From Pseudofrankia saprophytica (GTDB taxonomy: Bacteria > Actinomycetota > Actinomycetes > Frankiales > Frankiaceae), in the NCBI RefSeq assembly GCF_000235425.2, contig NZ_KI912266.1, positions 6,106,029 through 6,170,028 on the forward strand: a stretch of 64,000 bases of DNA. The letters are read 5' to 3'. The notes under the pieces are model-generated. The model searched no databases and had not been told where the DNA came from. It worked only from the letters and a program-made list of their open reading frames with translations. The translations under genes were made by a program, and so were the position numbers. Every line of letters starts with the position of its first letter. Position 1 is the stretch's first letter. This document shows positions 25,873 through 33,951 of the stretch, one piece after another.

Positions 25873-27558
25873 TCAGCCGGCCGGAGCGGCGCCGCCGGGC
25901 ACGGCCGCCGCCGGCCCCGGCACCCCGGCGGCGAGGTCGGCCAGCAGCGTCCGGAGGACGAGTTCCTCGTCGACCCGGATGCCGTGGCGTTCGAGGGCGG
26001 GTCGCAGCGCGGGATCCCAGGACGCGTCGACGGGGCGGCCGGTCAGCGGTCCGCCGGTCGCGGTCGCGATTCCGGCCGCGGCTCTGGCCACGGTTCCCGC
26101 CACGGCTCTGGCCATGGTTCCCGTCGCTGTCCCGGCCCCAACCGTGGTCCCGCTTCCGGCCTCGGGCGTGGCCTCGCCCCCGGTCCCCGTCGTGGTCTCG
26201 CCTCCGGTCGCGGTCGCCAGGGCGAGGGCCGCGGCGTAGGCCTCGGCGTCGTAGCGCCAGGGGCGCCATCCGACGCGGTCGCGCAGGCCACCCGCGAGGC
26301 GCAGGGCGGCCCAGTCGAAGTCGCCGTGGTAGGCGAAGCTCGCGCCCTGGGCCGCGAGCAGCTCGAGCAGGCCCAGGACGGCCGCCGACGGATGCTCGCC
26401 CACGCAGACCAACGGCGGGGTGCCCGGCCCGAGCTCGTCGGCCGCGCTGGCGAGCACGATCGGCTGCTGGCAGACGAAGACGAGGCCGGCGCCGACGCCC
26501 AGGGCCGCCCGTTCGCCGCCCCGACCGATGACCTGGCGCAGCGTCAGCACGCACGGCTCGCCCGCCTCGTGGGCGGCGGCGAGGACACGGCCGGTCGCGT
26601 CCGTCGTACCACCCGGCAGCCCCAGGCACAGCACGGTCGACGTCAGCTCGTCCAGGTGCACCCCGACGGCGGCCCAGGCGGCACGCCGCCCGGCCGCCGA
26701 CGCGTCGCCCGCCGGCTCGGACCCGGCGAGCACCCGAACGGCGGCGAGCGCCAGCGTCGCTAGCGGCCGGCCGTCGTCGAGCGCGTGCGCGTCGCCCGTG
26801 GCCGCCGCGGCCAGCCCGTCGAGCGCCACCCCGCCGGACGGCAGCGCGTCGAGCACCGCCACCAGCCGCGCGACCAGTCCTGCCGCCGTGTCCGGGTCGC
26901 CGGCGAGCCGGCGCAGCGCCCCCGTCCCGTCCAGCCAGGCGAGAAACGGCGAGAGCTCCGGGCGCCGGCTGGTGAACGTGTCCAGCGGTGCCCGGGCGGC
27001 CACCCAGACCGCGCTCCCGGTGGCGGGCACCGCGGCCTCATCGACTACCGGCCCGGTCAGCAGCACCACCGCAGCCGCGAGCCCCTCCGGGGCCGCACCG
27101 CTGGCCCGCAGGATCCGGTCCACCTCGTCCAGCGGGACCGACAGCGAATAGCCCCGACCGGCACGCCGTCCGAGCAGCCGCTCGGCGGCCCGGCGCTGCT
27201 CGTGGCTCGCCTTCGGCAGGGTCACGACGCCGGTCAACGGCTGTCTCTGGGCCATCCGCCTACGGGCACGATCGACCAGCCATGCCAGTTGCTCCCCGCC
27301 CAGCAGCCGCCGCAGCCGCTCGATGTCCCCGGCCACGCGAGCCGGTACCGATGCACCGCCGATGGCGGCGGTCTGTGAGGCCATGCCATCCCGGGAGGCC
27401 GCGGAGTCCGACGGCGGGATCTCGGTCTCAAGGTCGGGCGCGGGCTCGTCGGGTCCGACCGGGCCCGTCGCGACGACGGCGGGGCTCACCGCGCCGCCCA
27501 CGCGCGCCTCGCGGGATGGTGCGCTGTCCGGTCTGTCCCCTGCTGCCTCATCACCCAC
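25873..27558 (-). CDS. Orphan TIGR02679-family protein (DUF3323-DUF2399, type II Wadjet JetD-like)
   Basis: 561 residues if GTG 27558 is used (GGGGGTG upstream); ATG 27384 is an alternative and removes an acidic leader. DUF3323-like N-terminus: DIERLRRLLGGEQLAWLV and GVVTLPKASHEQRRAAERLLGR. The family's middle block is GDAHALDDGRPLATLAL..GVHLDELTSTVLCLGLP. The C-terminal Toprim-like DUF2399 part has FVCQQPIVLASAADELGP, PLVCVGEHPSAAVLGLLELL, YHGDFDWAALRLAG and WRPWRYDAEAYAAAL. In the family the first motif is normally ENP, giving the Toprim glutamate; here it is QQP, so nuclease chemistry may be lost or altered. About 55 Gly/Thr/Ala-rich residues are inserted after the Toprim. JetA, JetB and JetC are absent. 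It is likely co-transcribed with the TerD-vWA gene. Confidence 0.88.
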   Translation of the reverse strand: MGDEAAGDRPDSAPSREARVGGAVSPAVVATGPVGPDEPAPDLETEIPPSDSAASRDGMASQTAAIGGASVPARVAGDIERLRRLLGGEQLAWLVDRARRRMAQRQPLTGVVTLPKASHEQRRAAERLLGRRAGRGYSLSVPLDEVDRILRASGAAPEGLAAAVVLLTGPVVDEAAVPATGSAVWVAARAPLDTFTSRRPELSPFLAWLDGTGALRRLAGDPDTAAGLVARLVAVLDALPSGGVALDGLAAAATGDAHALDDGRPLATLALAAVRVLAGSEPAGDASAAGRRAAWAAVGVHLDELTSTVLCLGLPGGTTDATGRVLAAAHEAGEPCVLTLRQVIGRGGERAALGVGAGLVFVCQQPIVLASAADELGPGTPPLVCVGEHPSAAVLGLLELLAAQGASFAYHGDFDWAALRLAGGLRDRVGWRPWRYDAEAYAAALALATATGGETTTGTGGEATPEAGSGTTVGAGTATGTMARAVAGTVARAAAGIATATGGPLTGRPVDASWDPALRPALERHGIRVDEELVLRTLLADLAAGVPGPAAAVPGGAAPAG

Positions 27559-27730
27559 GATGGTGGCACCCCCGGAGCGCCACGGTGACGCAGATGGGCA
27601 CGCGATCGCCTGGGAGTATCGGTCACGCACGCCACCCGCCGCGGCACGCCGGGCTGGCACGGCGAGTTCGGACGTCCTCCTCGCCGCCCACCGTCACGGT
27701 CGCTACCCAACCCCGGGGCGCCCGGCGGCC

Positions 27731-27819
27731 CATGACCGTGATCTGGTGGGATCCTCGGGCCTAGAGCGAGGAAACGAATTACTCAAGTCCGGGCCAGCAG
27801 ATCTGCGTGACGTCGGTCA
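27731..27819. repeat. Dispersed repeat, copy A
   Basis: About 85 bases shared with 30228-30311, including AGAGCGAGGAAACGA-ATTACTCAAG at 27763 on. The AGAGCGAGGAA core recurs at 30254, 30717, 31067 and 32090. It lies just upstream of the JetD-like operon and marks the left edge of the repeat-rich island. Confidence 0.8.
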
Positions 27820-28153
27820 TGCCTGTACCTCGCCTGAACTACCTGTCTCTCCCGGTCAGCGGCGGTCTGCCACTCTCCTGACGGCGTTGTCGGCCGCCTC
27901 GTGTCTCGGGTCCGCGGGGCCTAGGTCCTTCATGCCCCGAGCTAAGCGGGGTTCCTGGGGCAACCCTCGGATGCTTGCTTGGCAGCAGAGACAGGCGTCG
28001 TCGCGCCTTTCCTCGCCGCTGGTGGCTGGTCGGCGTCCGGGGCTGAGCCCTGGGGCTCCTCCTTGACTATCGGCGACGGTGCCGGCGATGAGGGCTGCGC
28101 CCCTGACCTGCATGAGGATGAGATCGGGTCGGGCCGGTCAGGCTCTCTGCTGA
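27820..28153. other. Non-coding stretch between repeat A and the hflX remnant
   Basis: No gene is supported in these 334 bases. Open frames here have no recognisable domain. Confidence 0.45.
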
Positions 28154-28524
28154 CCGGTCGAGGTCGGCCTGGGTGAGCACCGGACGCCCGAGTCGGGTCG
28201 ACAGCCAACGGCGCTGGTAGGCGCTCAGATCATTGAGGAAGATGACGGCGTCGATGTTCCTGCTCGAACAGGTCGCCGCGATCTGGTCAAGTTTCCCCGG
28301 GCCGATGAGGAAGCGGCGGGACAGGGGGCGGTCATCAGCCGTACCCCGCCGTCGGAGACGCCCCGGCGCTGGACGAACCGCTCCAGCACATTTCCTCCCA
28401 GCGCCGTCACCCGCACGTCGAGGACATCGAGCCGGGCCTGGTAGTCGCGCTCCTTCGCCGAGAACAGCCCCACCAAAACCACGGAACGGATCGCGGTCAC
28501 CTGGAAAGCATCCCAGGTCAGCAG
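28154..28524 (-). pseudogene. Broken hflX-like GTPase gene (N-terminal region only)
   Basis: Two pieces in different minus-strand frames fit the HflX N-terminal domain. The first (about 28524-28351) reads SVVLVGLFSAKERDYQARLD..GGNVLERFVQRRGVSDGG. The second (about 28312-28154) reads FLIGPGKLDQIAATCSSRNIDAVIFLNDLSAYQRRWLSTRLG, matching the GxGKxxEL and DxLSxxQxRxLE blocks. A frameshift separates them and the GTPase domain is missing. The 5' side abuts the truncated IS30 transposase, so insertion probably broke the gene. Confidence 0.75.
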
Positions 28525-28621
28525 CTTCGCGCCGCAGGGATATTCGACGGTCGGCGGGTGCCGCGGCCCCGCGTGAACGAGCGTGCATGATGGCCGACGG
28601 CCGGTCCGCCACCGGGTCGAC

Positions 28622-29214
28622 CGGGTCACTAACCCGGCACAGATCGGGCGGACCTACCGCAAGCTGCACAGGAAACCCGACGAGCGCACGCCCCGGTTCA
28701 CCGAGCGGATGGTGATGATCTCTGACCGGCCGGCCGAGATCGCCGACAGGGCCGTGCCCGGGCACTGGGAAGGCGACCTGATCATGGGTGCCGGCTACGC
28801 GTCGGCGATCGTGACCCTGGTCGAACGCACCACCCGCTTGTGTTGCTCGGGCACCTGCCTGGCGGGCACCGCCGAGGAGGTCCGGGACCTGCTCGTGCCC
28901 TGATCGGATCACTACCCGACCACCTGCGCGGCTCGCTGACCTGGACCAGGGCGCGGAGATGGCCGCACACCGACAGTTCTCCGTCGCCACCGGCGTCCCG
29001 GTCTACTTCTGCGACCCGCACCCCCTGGCAACGCGGATCGAACGAGAACACCGACGGACTGCTACGCCAGTACTTCCCCAAGAGAACCGACCTGTTTGCC
29101 CACAAACCCGAAGACCTCGAGCACGTCACCCAGGAACTCAACGGTCGACCACGACAGACACTCGACTGGGCTACCCCAGCCGAGCGCCTACGTGATCTAC
29201 TGACAGCCACATAG
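28622..29214 (+). pseudogene. IS30-family transposase, truncated and frameshifted
   Basis: The DDE part of an IS30 transposase is readable across three frames: [29 protein letters not shown] and [10 protein letters not shown], then LPDHLRGSLTW..AHRQFSVATGVPVYFCDPH, then QRGSNENTDGLLRQYFPKRTDL..ELNGRPRQTLDWATPAERL. At least two frameshifts break it, and the N-terminal helix-turn-helix part is absent. The left end joins the hflX remnant directly. It cannot make an active transposase. Confidence 0.9.
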
Positions 29215-29220
29215 ACCATC

Positions 29221-29250
29221 AGGTGTTGCGAGGACCGCTAGAAACAGCCC
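29221..29250. mobile_element. Right terminal inverted repeat of the IS30-like element
   Basis: The sequence GGTGTTGCGAGGACCGCTAG followed by AAACAGCCC, just after the transposase stop, has the form and position of an actinobacterial IS30 right end. The matching left end was not found near 28.55 kb, in line with truncation on that side. Its last base forms the G of the lipoprotein stop codon. Confidence 0.6.
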
Positions 29251-29670
29251 TATCGGGAGAAGTATGCCTTGAGGCTGACGGCAGGCCCATCTGAGAACTT
29301 CTCCACGGCCACCTTGCCGTTTCCCGGCACAATTGTCGACGCCGCCTCCGGGCTGGACAACGAGGCTGCCTTGGTCGCTCCCGAAGGCGGTGGTGACACG
29401 CACGTCAGGCAGATCCCTCCCTGCGTTGTCCAACGCCGTGATCACCAGAGTTGGCACCACGCTCATCCGTCCGTCGTTGTTGATAGAGAGTGTCTGGTCG
29501 ATGTACCCCGTCTTGCCGAACGCCTGGTAACTGAACGACAACGATGCGATCGTCGCCCTCGCAGAGGCACCACTTAGACTGCAGCCGGCCAGTGCCACGA
29601 CGCTGAGGACAATGCCTGCGACTGTCGCACCCCACCAGCGCCGAACGAAAGATCGATCAATGCTTGGCAT
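29250..29670 (-). pseudogene. Frameshifted lipoprotein gene cut at its 3' end by the IS30 end
   Basis: From ATG 29670 it reads a clear lipoprotein: MPSIDRSFVRRWW, hydrophobic core, lipobox LAGC, then a beta-rich mature part (SLSFSYQAFGKTGYIDQTLSI..LVITALDNAGRDLPDV). After about 29335 the frame changes; the sensible continuation GNGKVAVEKFSDGPAVSLKA lies in another frame and stops at TAG 29250-29252, whose last base is the first of the IS30 terminal repeat. Without the frame change the open frame runs to 29197 into the IS. The gene is either a sequencing-error frameshift or a pseudogene. Confidence 0.65.
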
Positions 29671-30227
29671 TGCCGGAGAGTAGCCCAATAGAGGGATACG
29701 AGAGTCAGCGCGCCTCACGCTTCGCTCCCGGTCTCAGTCGGAGTTCGGCTACACCAAGCGCTCGAGATGGTCACACCGTCGTCGGTGTTCCGGGCCCGGA
29801 TCAAAACCGTCCGCTCGCACCGGTCCGTCGACGCCCTCGCCGCACGCGGCCGCCGCCCGGTCGACCTCGGTCCCGCTGCCTCCGGCCGAGCCCGGCACCG
29901 CGATCGAGGTCGACTGGACCCCCACCAACATCGACACGTTCGCACTCGGCGGGCGGACCTGACCACGGCCCAAGCGTCCACGCTCGCCCGTAGTCCTCCG
30001 CGCCAGATCGGCTGTCAGCCTGGCGGCCACAGCACTTGAGTGGGCGGTCTCGGTCTGCCTCGGGCACGGCTTCAGACCGCTTCGACCGCCGGCCCGCAGA
30101 CCGTGGCGCGCTACACGGGGTCGCGGTCGTGCTGTACGAGGACGACGGCGCGAGCCGGGCCGTCGTCGGCCCATTCGACACGTCTATCGAAGCGGCTGCC
30201 CACGGCGCGCTGACGGGCGCGTCTACC
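29671..30227. other. Decayed or non-coding stretch
   Basis: No intact gene is supported. A plus-strand fragment around 29873-29962 reads EPGTAIEVDWTPTNIDTFAL and another around 30115-30210 reads GVAVVLYEDDGASRAVVGPFDT; both look protein-like but are short and broken, suggesting decayed genes. Confidence 0.4.
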
Positions 30228-30311
30228 CATGATCGGGTGGGATGTTCGGAGTCAGAGCGAGGAAACGAAATTACTCAAGCCCGGACCAGAAGATCCGCAT
30301 GACGTCGGTCA
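30228..30311. repeat. Dispersed repeat, copy B
   Basis: Homologous to 27731-27819 over its whole length, with the AGAGCGAGGAAACGAAATTA core starting at 30254. The sequence GACGTCGGTCA ends both copies. Confidence 0.8.
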
Positions 30312-30695
30312 CCTACGCGTAGGGCACGCCGAAGCGGCATCCGACCCGCGCCGACTCGTGCTCCCACCAGCCCGGACGGCCTGCCTGCCACCAGCCTCTG
30401 GCGGACCGTGGCGGATGAATGACCCCATAGGCCCAATCATCTGACACACACCGACAGCAGTACGGCGAAGTGTGTTGGTTCAGGCTGTCTATGGACACGC
30501 CGAAATGCCACGATCCCGCTTCGGAACCAGGGCGCGGTCAAGGGCACTCCAGATTGCCCGCGGCGCGACCCAGGCAGTCACACCAGCCGGCCACAACGAG
30601 CCGTCAGCGACCACCTCAGCCGCGTTCTCCCAGTCACACCCCATACACCACGTCCGTCAGACTCCGCCCTCTGGGATCGTCAAGGCGTTCGTAAA
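30312..30695. other. Non-coding stretch between repeat B and the palindrome-bounded units
   Basis: No gene is convincingly supported. A 61-codon minus-strand frame (30313-30498) rich in Cys and Trp is possible but has no ribosome site or domain. Confidence 0.4.
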
Positions 30696-30737
30696 GCAAT
30701 TGGGTTCTCGCGTGCCAGAGCGAGGAAACCTAATTAC
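30696..30737. repeat. Imperfect palindrome, junction 1
   Basis: GCAATTGGGTTCTCGC pairs with GCGAGGAAACCTAATTAC around the loop GTGCCAGA, with a 2-base AA bulge and one mismatch. It is the join between the right-end sequence of one unit and the left-end sequence (AGAGCGAGG..) of the next at 30716/30717. Confidence 0.75.
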
Positions 30738-31066
30738 CCAGTTCCCTCATCGGATCCGGTCATGGCTTGTGGGGCGGATTCCGGCTTTCCGCCCGCCACA
30801 GCCCATGGATGGATGAGCGGGCAGCGCGCAGCGCCACCCAGGCCGCCTCCGTCCCGCGTCGCGTCAGGCACCCGCGGGATCCCGGGCGTCGCGTCAGACG
30901 TCAGGGGCGCCAAACGGCGCTGGTCGTGACTCTGACGTCGGACAGGACGAGCACCCAGCCGCCCGAGCGCCCGAGCGGCACCCCGACCGAGCCCGGGCCG
31001 GGCTCCAAGCGGGGTTGACTCCGCGATCGCCAGGACGTTCCCAGGGTAATTGCGTTCTTGCGTGCC
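30717..31066. repeat. Palindrome-bounded repeat unit, copy 1 (350 bp)
   Basis: Starts AGAGCGAGGAAACCTAATTA and ends AATTGCGTTCTTGCGTGCC; the two ends are imperfect inverted repeats (AATTACCC at 30732, GGGTAATT at 31044). The body is nearly the same as 32090-32414, with about 195 bases almost identical at the right and a small indel in the middle. No open frame shows a coding signature in both copies: substitutions fall in all codon positions. It resembles a short non-autonomous mobile element. Confidence 0.8.
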
Positions 31067-31087
31067 AGAGCGAGGAAACGAAATTAC
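31046..31087. repeat. Imperfect palindrome, junction 2
   Basis: GTAATTGCGTTCTTGC pairs with GCGAGGAAACGAAATTAC around the loop GTGCCAGA. Compared with junction 1, one C-G pair has become G-C with both strands changed, and a T-G pair has become C-G, so pairing is kept although sequence differs. It marks the join of copy 1 to the next unit at 31066/31067. Confidence 0.75.
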
Positions 31088-31152
31088 TCCGGTCGTTGCC
31101 TGGTCGGGTCCTTGGCCGAGCACATCTGAACTGGTTCGGAGATCCGCGGCGC

Positions 31153-31590
31153 TCATCTGCTGGTGGTGTGTGGGCCGGTCGCGGAACGGGGGCCAGCCGG
31201 CTTGGGCGCCTCGGGCTTGGCGAGGACGACCAACCGGTCGGCAATCGCCTCGAGATCGGCCTTGCCCTGTGCCGTGTCCATCACGAGGTCGAAGGCTGCG
31301 TCGTCAGTCATTTCCACGACCAACCCGTTGAGGTCGAGGAAGACGGCCGCCGCGAGCCAGGCGAGCCGCTTGTTTCCGTCGATCAGCGCGTGGTTGCGGA
31401 CCAGCGACTGGAGCAGCGCGGCGGCCTTGAGCGTGATCGTCGGGTAGGCATCCCGTCCGAAGGCACTCGATCGGGGCCGGGCCGCGCCTGCGTCGAGCAG
31501 GCCCACATCGCGCACCGGACCCACGCCAAGAGTGCGGGTGAGCGCCAATAGGTCATCGAGATCCAGGTAAATCGCCGGGCTTCGCGTCAC
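31153..31590 (-). CDS. Doc-type toxin (Fic family)
   Basis: 145 residues from GTG 31590; the longer open frame upstream is Arg-rich. The Fic/Doc catalytic motif HALIDGNKRLAW is intact at about residue 70, preceded by the Doc-like start IYLDLDDLLALTRTLG and AAALLQSLVRNHAL. Doc phosphorylates elongation factor Tu and halts translation. It lies 91 bases downstream of the ribbon-helix-helix antitoxin gene on the same strand, a standard toxin-antitoxin order, and inside the island between two palindrome-bounded repeats. The C-terminus has an extra Pro-rich tail of about 15 residues. Confidence 0.9.
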   Translation of the reverse strand: MTRSPAIYLDLDDLLALTRTLGVGPVRDVGLLDAGAARPRSSAFGRDAYPTITLKAAALLQSLVRNHALIDGNKRLAWLAAAVFLDLNGLVVEMTDDAAFDLVMDTAQGKADLEAIADRLVVLAKPEAPKPAGPRSATGPHTTSR

Positions 31591-31681
31591 TCGCCCGCTC
31601 CGTCGTCCGCTTGCGCGGGCACGGTGCGGCCTCCCCCTGGGTGAGGCCGCCGTTCGCATGGTCCTGCGCCCACGAACGCTG

Positions 31682-31897
31682 TCACACCGTGCCAAGACGG
31701 TGCAGCACGTCGCCCCAACGTTCGATCATCCGGTTGGCGCTGTCCTGAACCTGGACGGCGTGGCCAGTGCGTTCGTACCGCTCCAGCACGGCCCGTCGGA
31801 TGATCTCCTGGCGGGATGTCCCCTCGGCGGCGGCCAGCGCGGTGAGGGCGCGCTCAAGTTCGTCGTCTGTTCGCACGGTCAGCGCCATGGCCGACAT
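31682..31897 (-). CDS. Ribbon-helix-helix antitoxin partner of Doc
   Basis: 71 residues from ATG 31897 (ATG 31888 is an alternative). The N-terminus MALTVRTDDELERALTALAAAEGTSRQEIIRRAVLERYER is a typical ribbon-helix-helix DNA-binding domain; the C-terminal part (QVQDSANRMIERWGDVLHRLG) should wrap and block the toxin. It is the first gene of the pair and should repress its own promoter. The A/T-richer stretch just upstream (about 31900-31925) is the likely promoter/operator. Confidence 0.88.
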   Translation of the reverse strand: MSAMALTVRTDDELERALTALAAAEGTSRQEIIRRAVLERYERTGHAVQVQDSANRMIERWGDVLHRLGTV

Positions 31898-32089
31898 GCT
31901 ACCAATCTGATACCATGATCGACACTTGGCGTGATCGTGTGCCCGCCGCGCGGGCACGGCCGCGCCGAGACCGAGCTGGAAGCGAGGACCGCTCCGACGC
32001 CGCGCAGGCCGTTCGACGTTGCTTCCGGGCTGGCGGCCGAGCGGCCCGCTCATCTTGTCCCCGCACGCTCCAGCGGGATCCTCGGAGTC

Positions 32090-32414
32090 AGAGCGAGGAA
32101 CCCTAATTACTCAGGTCTCGCATCGGATCTGGTCATGGGTTGTGGGGCGGATCCCGGCTTCCCGCCCGCCACAGCCCATGGGTGGATGGACGTGCGCAGC
32201 GGAGCGGCGGCCCGGGCGCCCGGGAAATCCCGGGCGTCGCGTCAGACGTCAGGGGCGCCAAACGGCGCTGGTCGTGACTCTGACGTCGGACAGGACGAGC
32301 ACCCAGCCGCCCGAGCGCCCGGGCGGCGCCCCGACCGGGCCCGGGCCGGGCTCCAGGCGGGGTTGACTCCGCGATCGCCAAGACAATCCCAGGGCGATTG
32401 CGTTCTTGCGTGCC
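32090..32414. repeat. Palindrome-bounded repeat unit, copy 2 (325 bp)
   Basis: Begins AGAGCGAGGAACCCTAATTA and ends ATTGCGTTCTTGCGTGCC, like copy 1 at 30717-31066. Here the outer flanks are unrelated to the repeat junctions on the right (AGGACGCC..) and of copy A/B type on the left (GGGATCCTCGGAGTC), which sets the unit's borders. The right 195 bases are almost identical to copy 1. Confidence 0.82.
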
Positions 32415-32594
32415 AGGACGCCGAAAATCCCACCGGATCGAGAAATCCGACGAGGTCCGAGCCCGCGCACCGCCCTAGCACTCGCCCGCTGGTGACTTCG
32501 GGTAACTCTTGAGCCCGGGCGCCCGAGACGAGGCGACGACGTGGCGGCCTACCCGCCGGCGCTCCTGGCGCCTCGCCCGGCCGGCCGTCCTGGA

Positions 32595-33722
32595 TCACCG
32601 CGACAGCCGGCGCAGCGAGAGCAGACCATCGGGGTCGAGATCGAACCCGGCGCCGAACCGGCGGCTGATCCGGTCGAGCGTCGCGTGCAGCCACGCGGTG
32701 TCCTCGGCGAGTGCGCGGCCCAGCCGCATGCGCCACGTCCGCAGCGGCACCACCCGCAGGCCGGCCAGCCGGCCGGTGTCCGCCTCGACCGAGACCAGAT
32801 AGGCGGGCCGCAGGTCGTCCCGGAAACTCTCGTAGCCGGTGATGCCCTCGTAGTCGTCGACGAAGTCCCCGCAGCCATAGAGGATCAGCCGATCCCGGTA
32901 CACCTCGACCGGGCGCGGATGGTGCGACGAGTGCCCGTGCACGAGGTCGACGCCGCCGTCGACCAGCCGGTGCGCGAACCGGATCTGGTCGTCGTCGATG
33001 CCATACCCCCAGTTGTCCCCCCAGTGGATCGACGCGACGACCACGTCCCCTGGCTGCTTGTTCCGCCGCGCGCGGGCGGCGATCTCGTCGGCCGCCGCGT
33101 CCGACAGTTCCGGGACGACGTCGACGCCCGGCCGGTCGTCGACCGCGGCCCACGTCCGCGGGATGCCACTGGACGGGACACCGAACGCGAGAACCAGCAG
33201 ACGCAGCCCGCCCTCGACGGGGACGATCGCCGGCTGGCGCGCCTCGTCCGCGCTCCGCCCGGCGCCCGCTGTCCTCAGCCCCGCGGCGGCCAGCGTGTCG
33301 AGCGTCTCGATGAGCCCGCGCCGCCCGAAGTCCAGCACATGATTGTTCGCCAGCACGCACACGTCGGGCCGGGCCGCGGCCAGGCAGGGAAGGTTGTCCG
33401 GATTCATCCGGTAGTGCACAGCTTTCCCCGGAGCAAAATCGTCGGATCGTGTAACGCTCGTCTCCAGGTTCACCACCCGGACATCGGGCGCGGCGCTCTC
33501 CAACGCGTCCAGCGCGTCTCCCCAGGGCCAGGAGAAGCCAACCGGATACCCGATCCGCCCGTTCACCGCCTCGGCCAGGTCGACGTAGGCCAGAGCATCC
33601 CGGCTGAACCCCTCGTGCAACGCCGGGTCGCCCGGATGCGGCAGGATCTGGTCGACTCCTCGCCCCAGCATCACGTCGCCGCACAGGAACACGGTCAGGA
33701 CACCCGGATCCATCGCGTGCAT
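32595..33722 (-). CDS. CapA-family metallophosphoesterase-like protein
   Basis: 375 residues from ATG 33722 (ATG 33713 also possible). CapA/PgsA features: FLCGDVMLGRGVD at the N-terminus, VVNLETSVT, VLANNHVLDFGRRGLIETLD, VVASIHWGDNWG and VHGHSSHHPRPVEVYRDRLILYGCGDF. The founding member takes part in poly-gamma-glutamate capsule production, but there are no capB/capC genes here and most stand-alone actinobacterial members have unknown substrates. No signal peptide is seen with the chosen start. The gene lies just outside the repeat-rich island. Confidence 0.92.
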   Translation of the reverse strand: MHAMDPGVLTVFLCGDVMLGRGVDQILPHPGDPALHEGFSRDALAYVDLAEAVNGRIGYPVGFSWPWGDALDALESAAPDVRVVNLETSVTRSDDFAPGKAVHYRMNPDNLPCLAAARPDVCVLANNHVLDFGRRGLIETLDTLAAAGLRTAGAGRSADEARQPAIVPVEGGLRLLVLAFGVPSSGIPRTWAAVDDRPGVDVVPELSDAAADEIAARARRNKQPGDVVVASIHWGDNWGYGIDDDQIRFAHRLVDGGVDLVHGHSSHHPRPVEVYRDRLILYGCGDFVDDYEGITGYESFRDDLRPAYLVSVEADTGRLAGLRVVPLRTWRMRLGRALAEDTAWLHATLDRISRRFGAGFDLDPDGLLSLRRLSR

Positions 33723-33897
33723 CACGTCCCCCAGCCCGCGCCGTTCTCCTCCGGCGTTCCCGGCGTGCTCCGCCCGAACACACCGGCGGCGATGCTCGCC
33801 AGCCGACTCGCTTCGGCCCTCGACAGCCGCGGATCTCCCAGCCACGCCCGGCGCCGGAGCCGTGTCCCCGGCGCCGGGTGACGGCCTGAAAGCTCAG

Positions 33898-33924
33898 CGT
33901 CCCCGGCGCCGGCCGCCGGGGACG
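33898..33924. terminator. Perfect 11-bp hairpin terminator after the thiolase gene
   Basis: CGTCCCCGGCG, loop CCGGC, CGCCGGGGACG lies 28 bases past the thiolase stop, which is read leftward. It has no T-run. Confidence 0.7.
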
Positions 33925-33951
33925 TCGGGATGCTTGGCTGTCAGTCGTCGA

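Noticed and set aside
24335-27558. Complete Wadjet (JetABCD) defence system
   Set aside because: Only the JetD-like gene is present; no SMC-like JetC or JetA/JetB genes occur on either side in the window.
30717-31066. Protein-coding gene inside the repeat unit
   Set aside because: Two copies of the unit differ in all codon positions of each possible frame with several non-conservative changes, so no frame shows selection for a protein.
30696-31087. Integron cassette array with attC sites
   Set aside because: The units, hairpins with extrahelical bases and a TA cargo recall an integron, but the stem lacks the RYYYAAC...GTTRRRY ends in the right order and no integrase gene is visible, so I report it as an unclassified repeat array.
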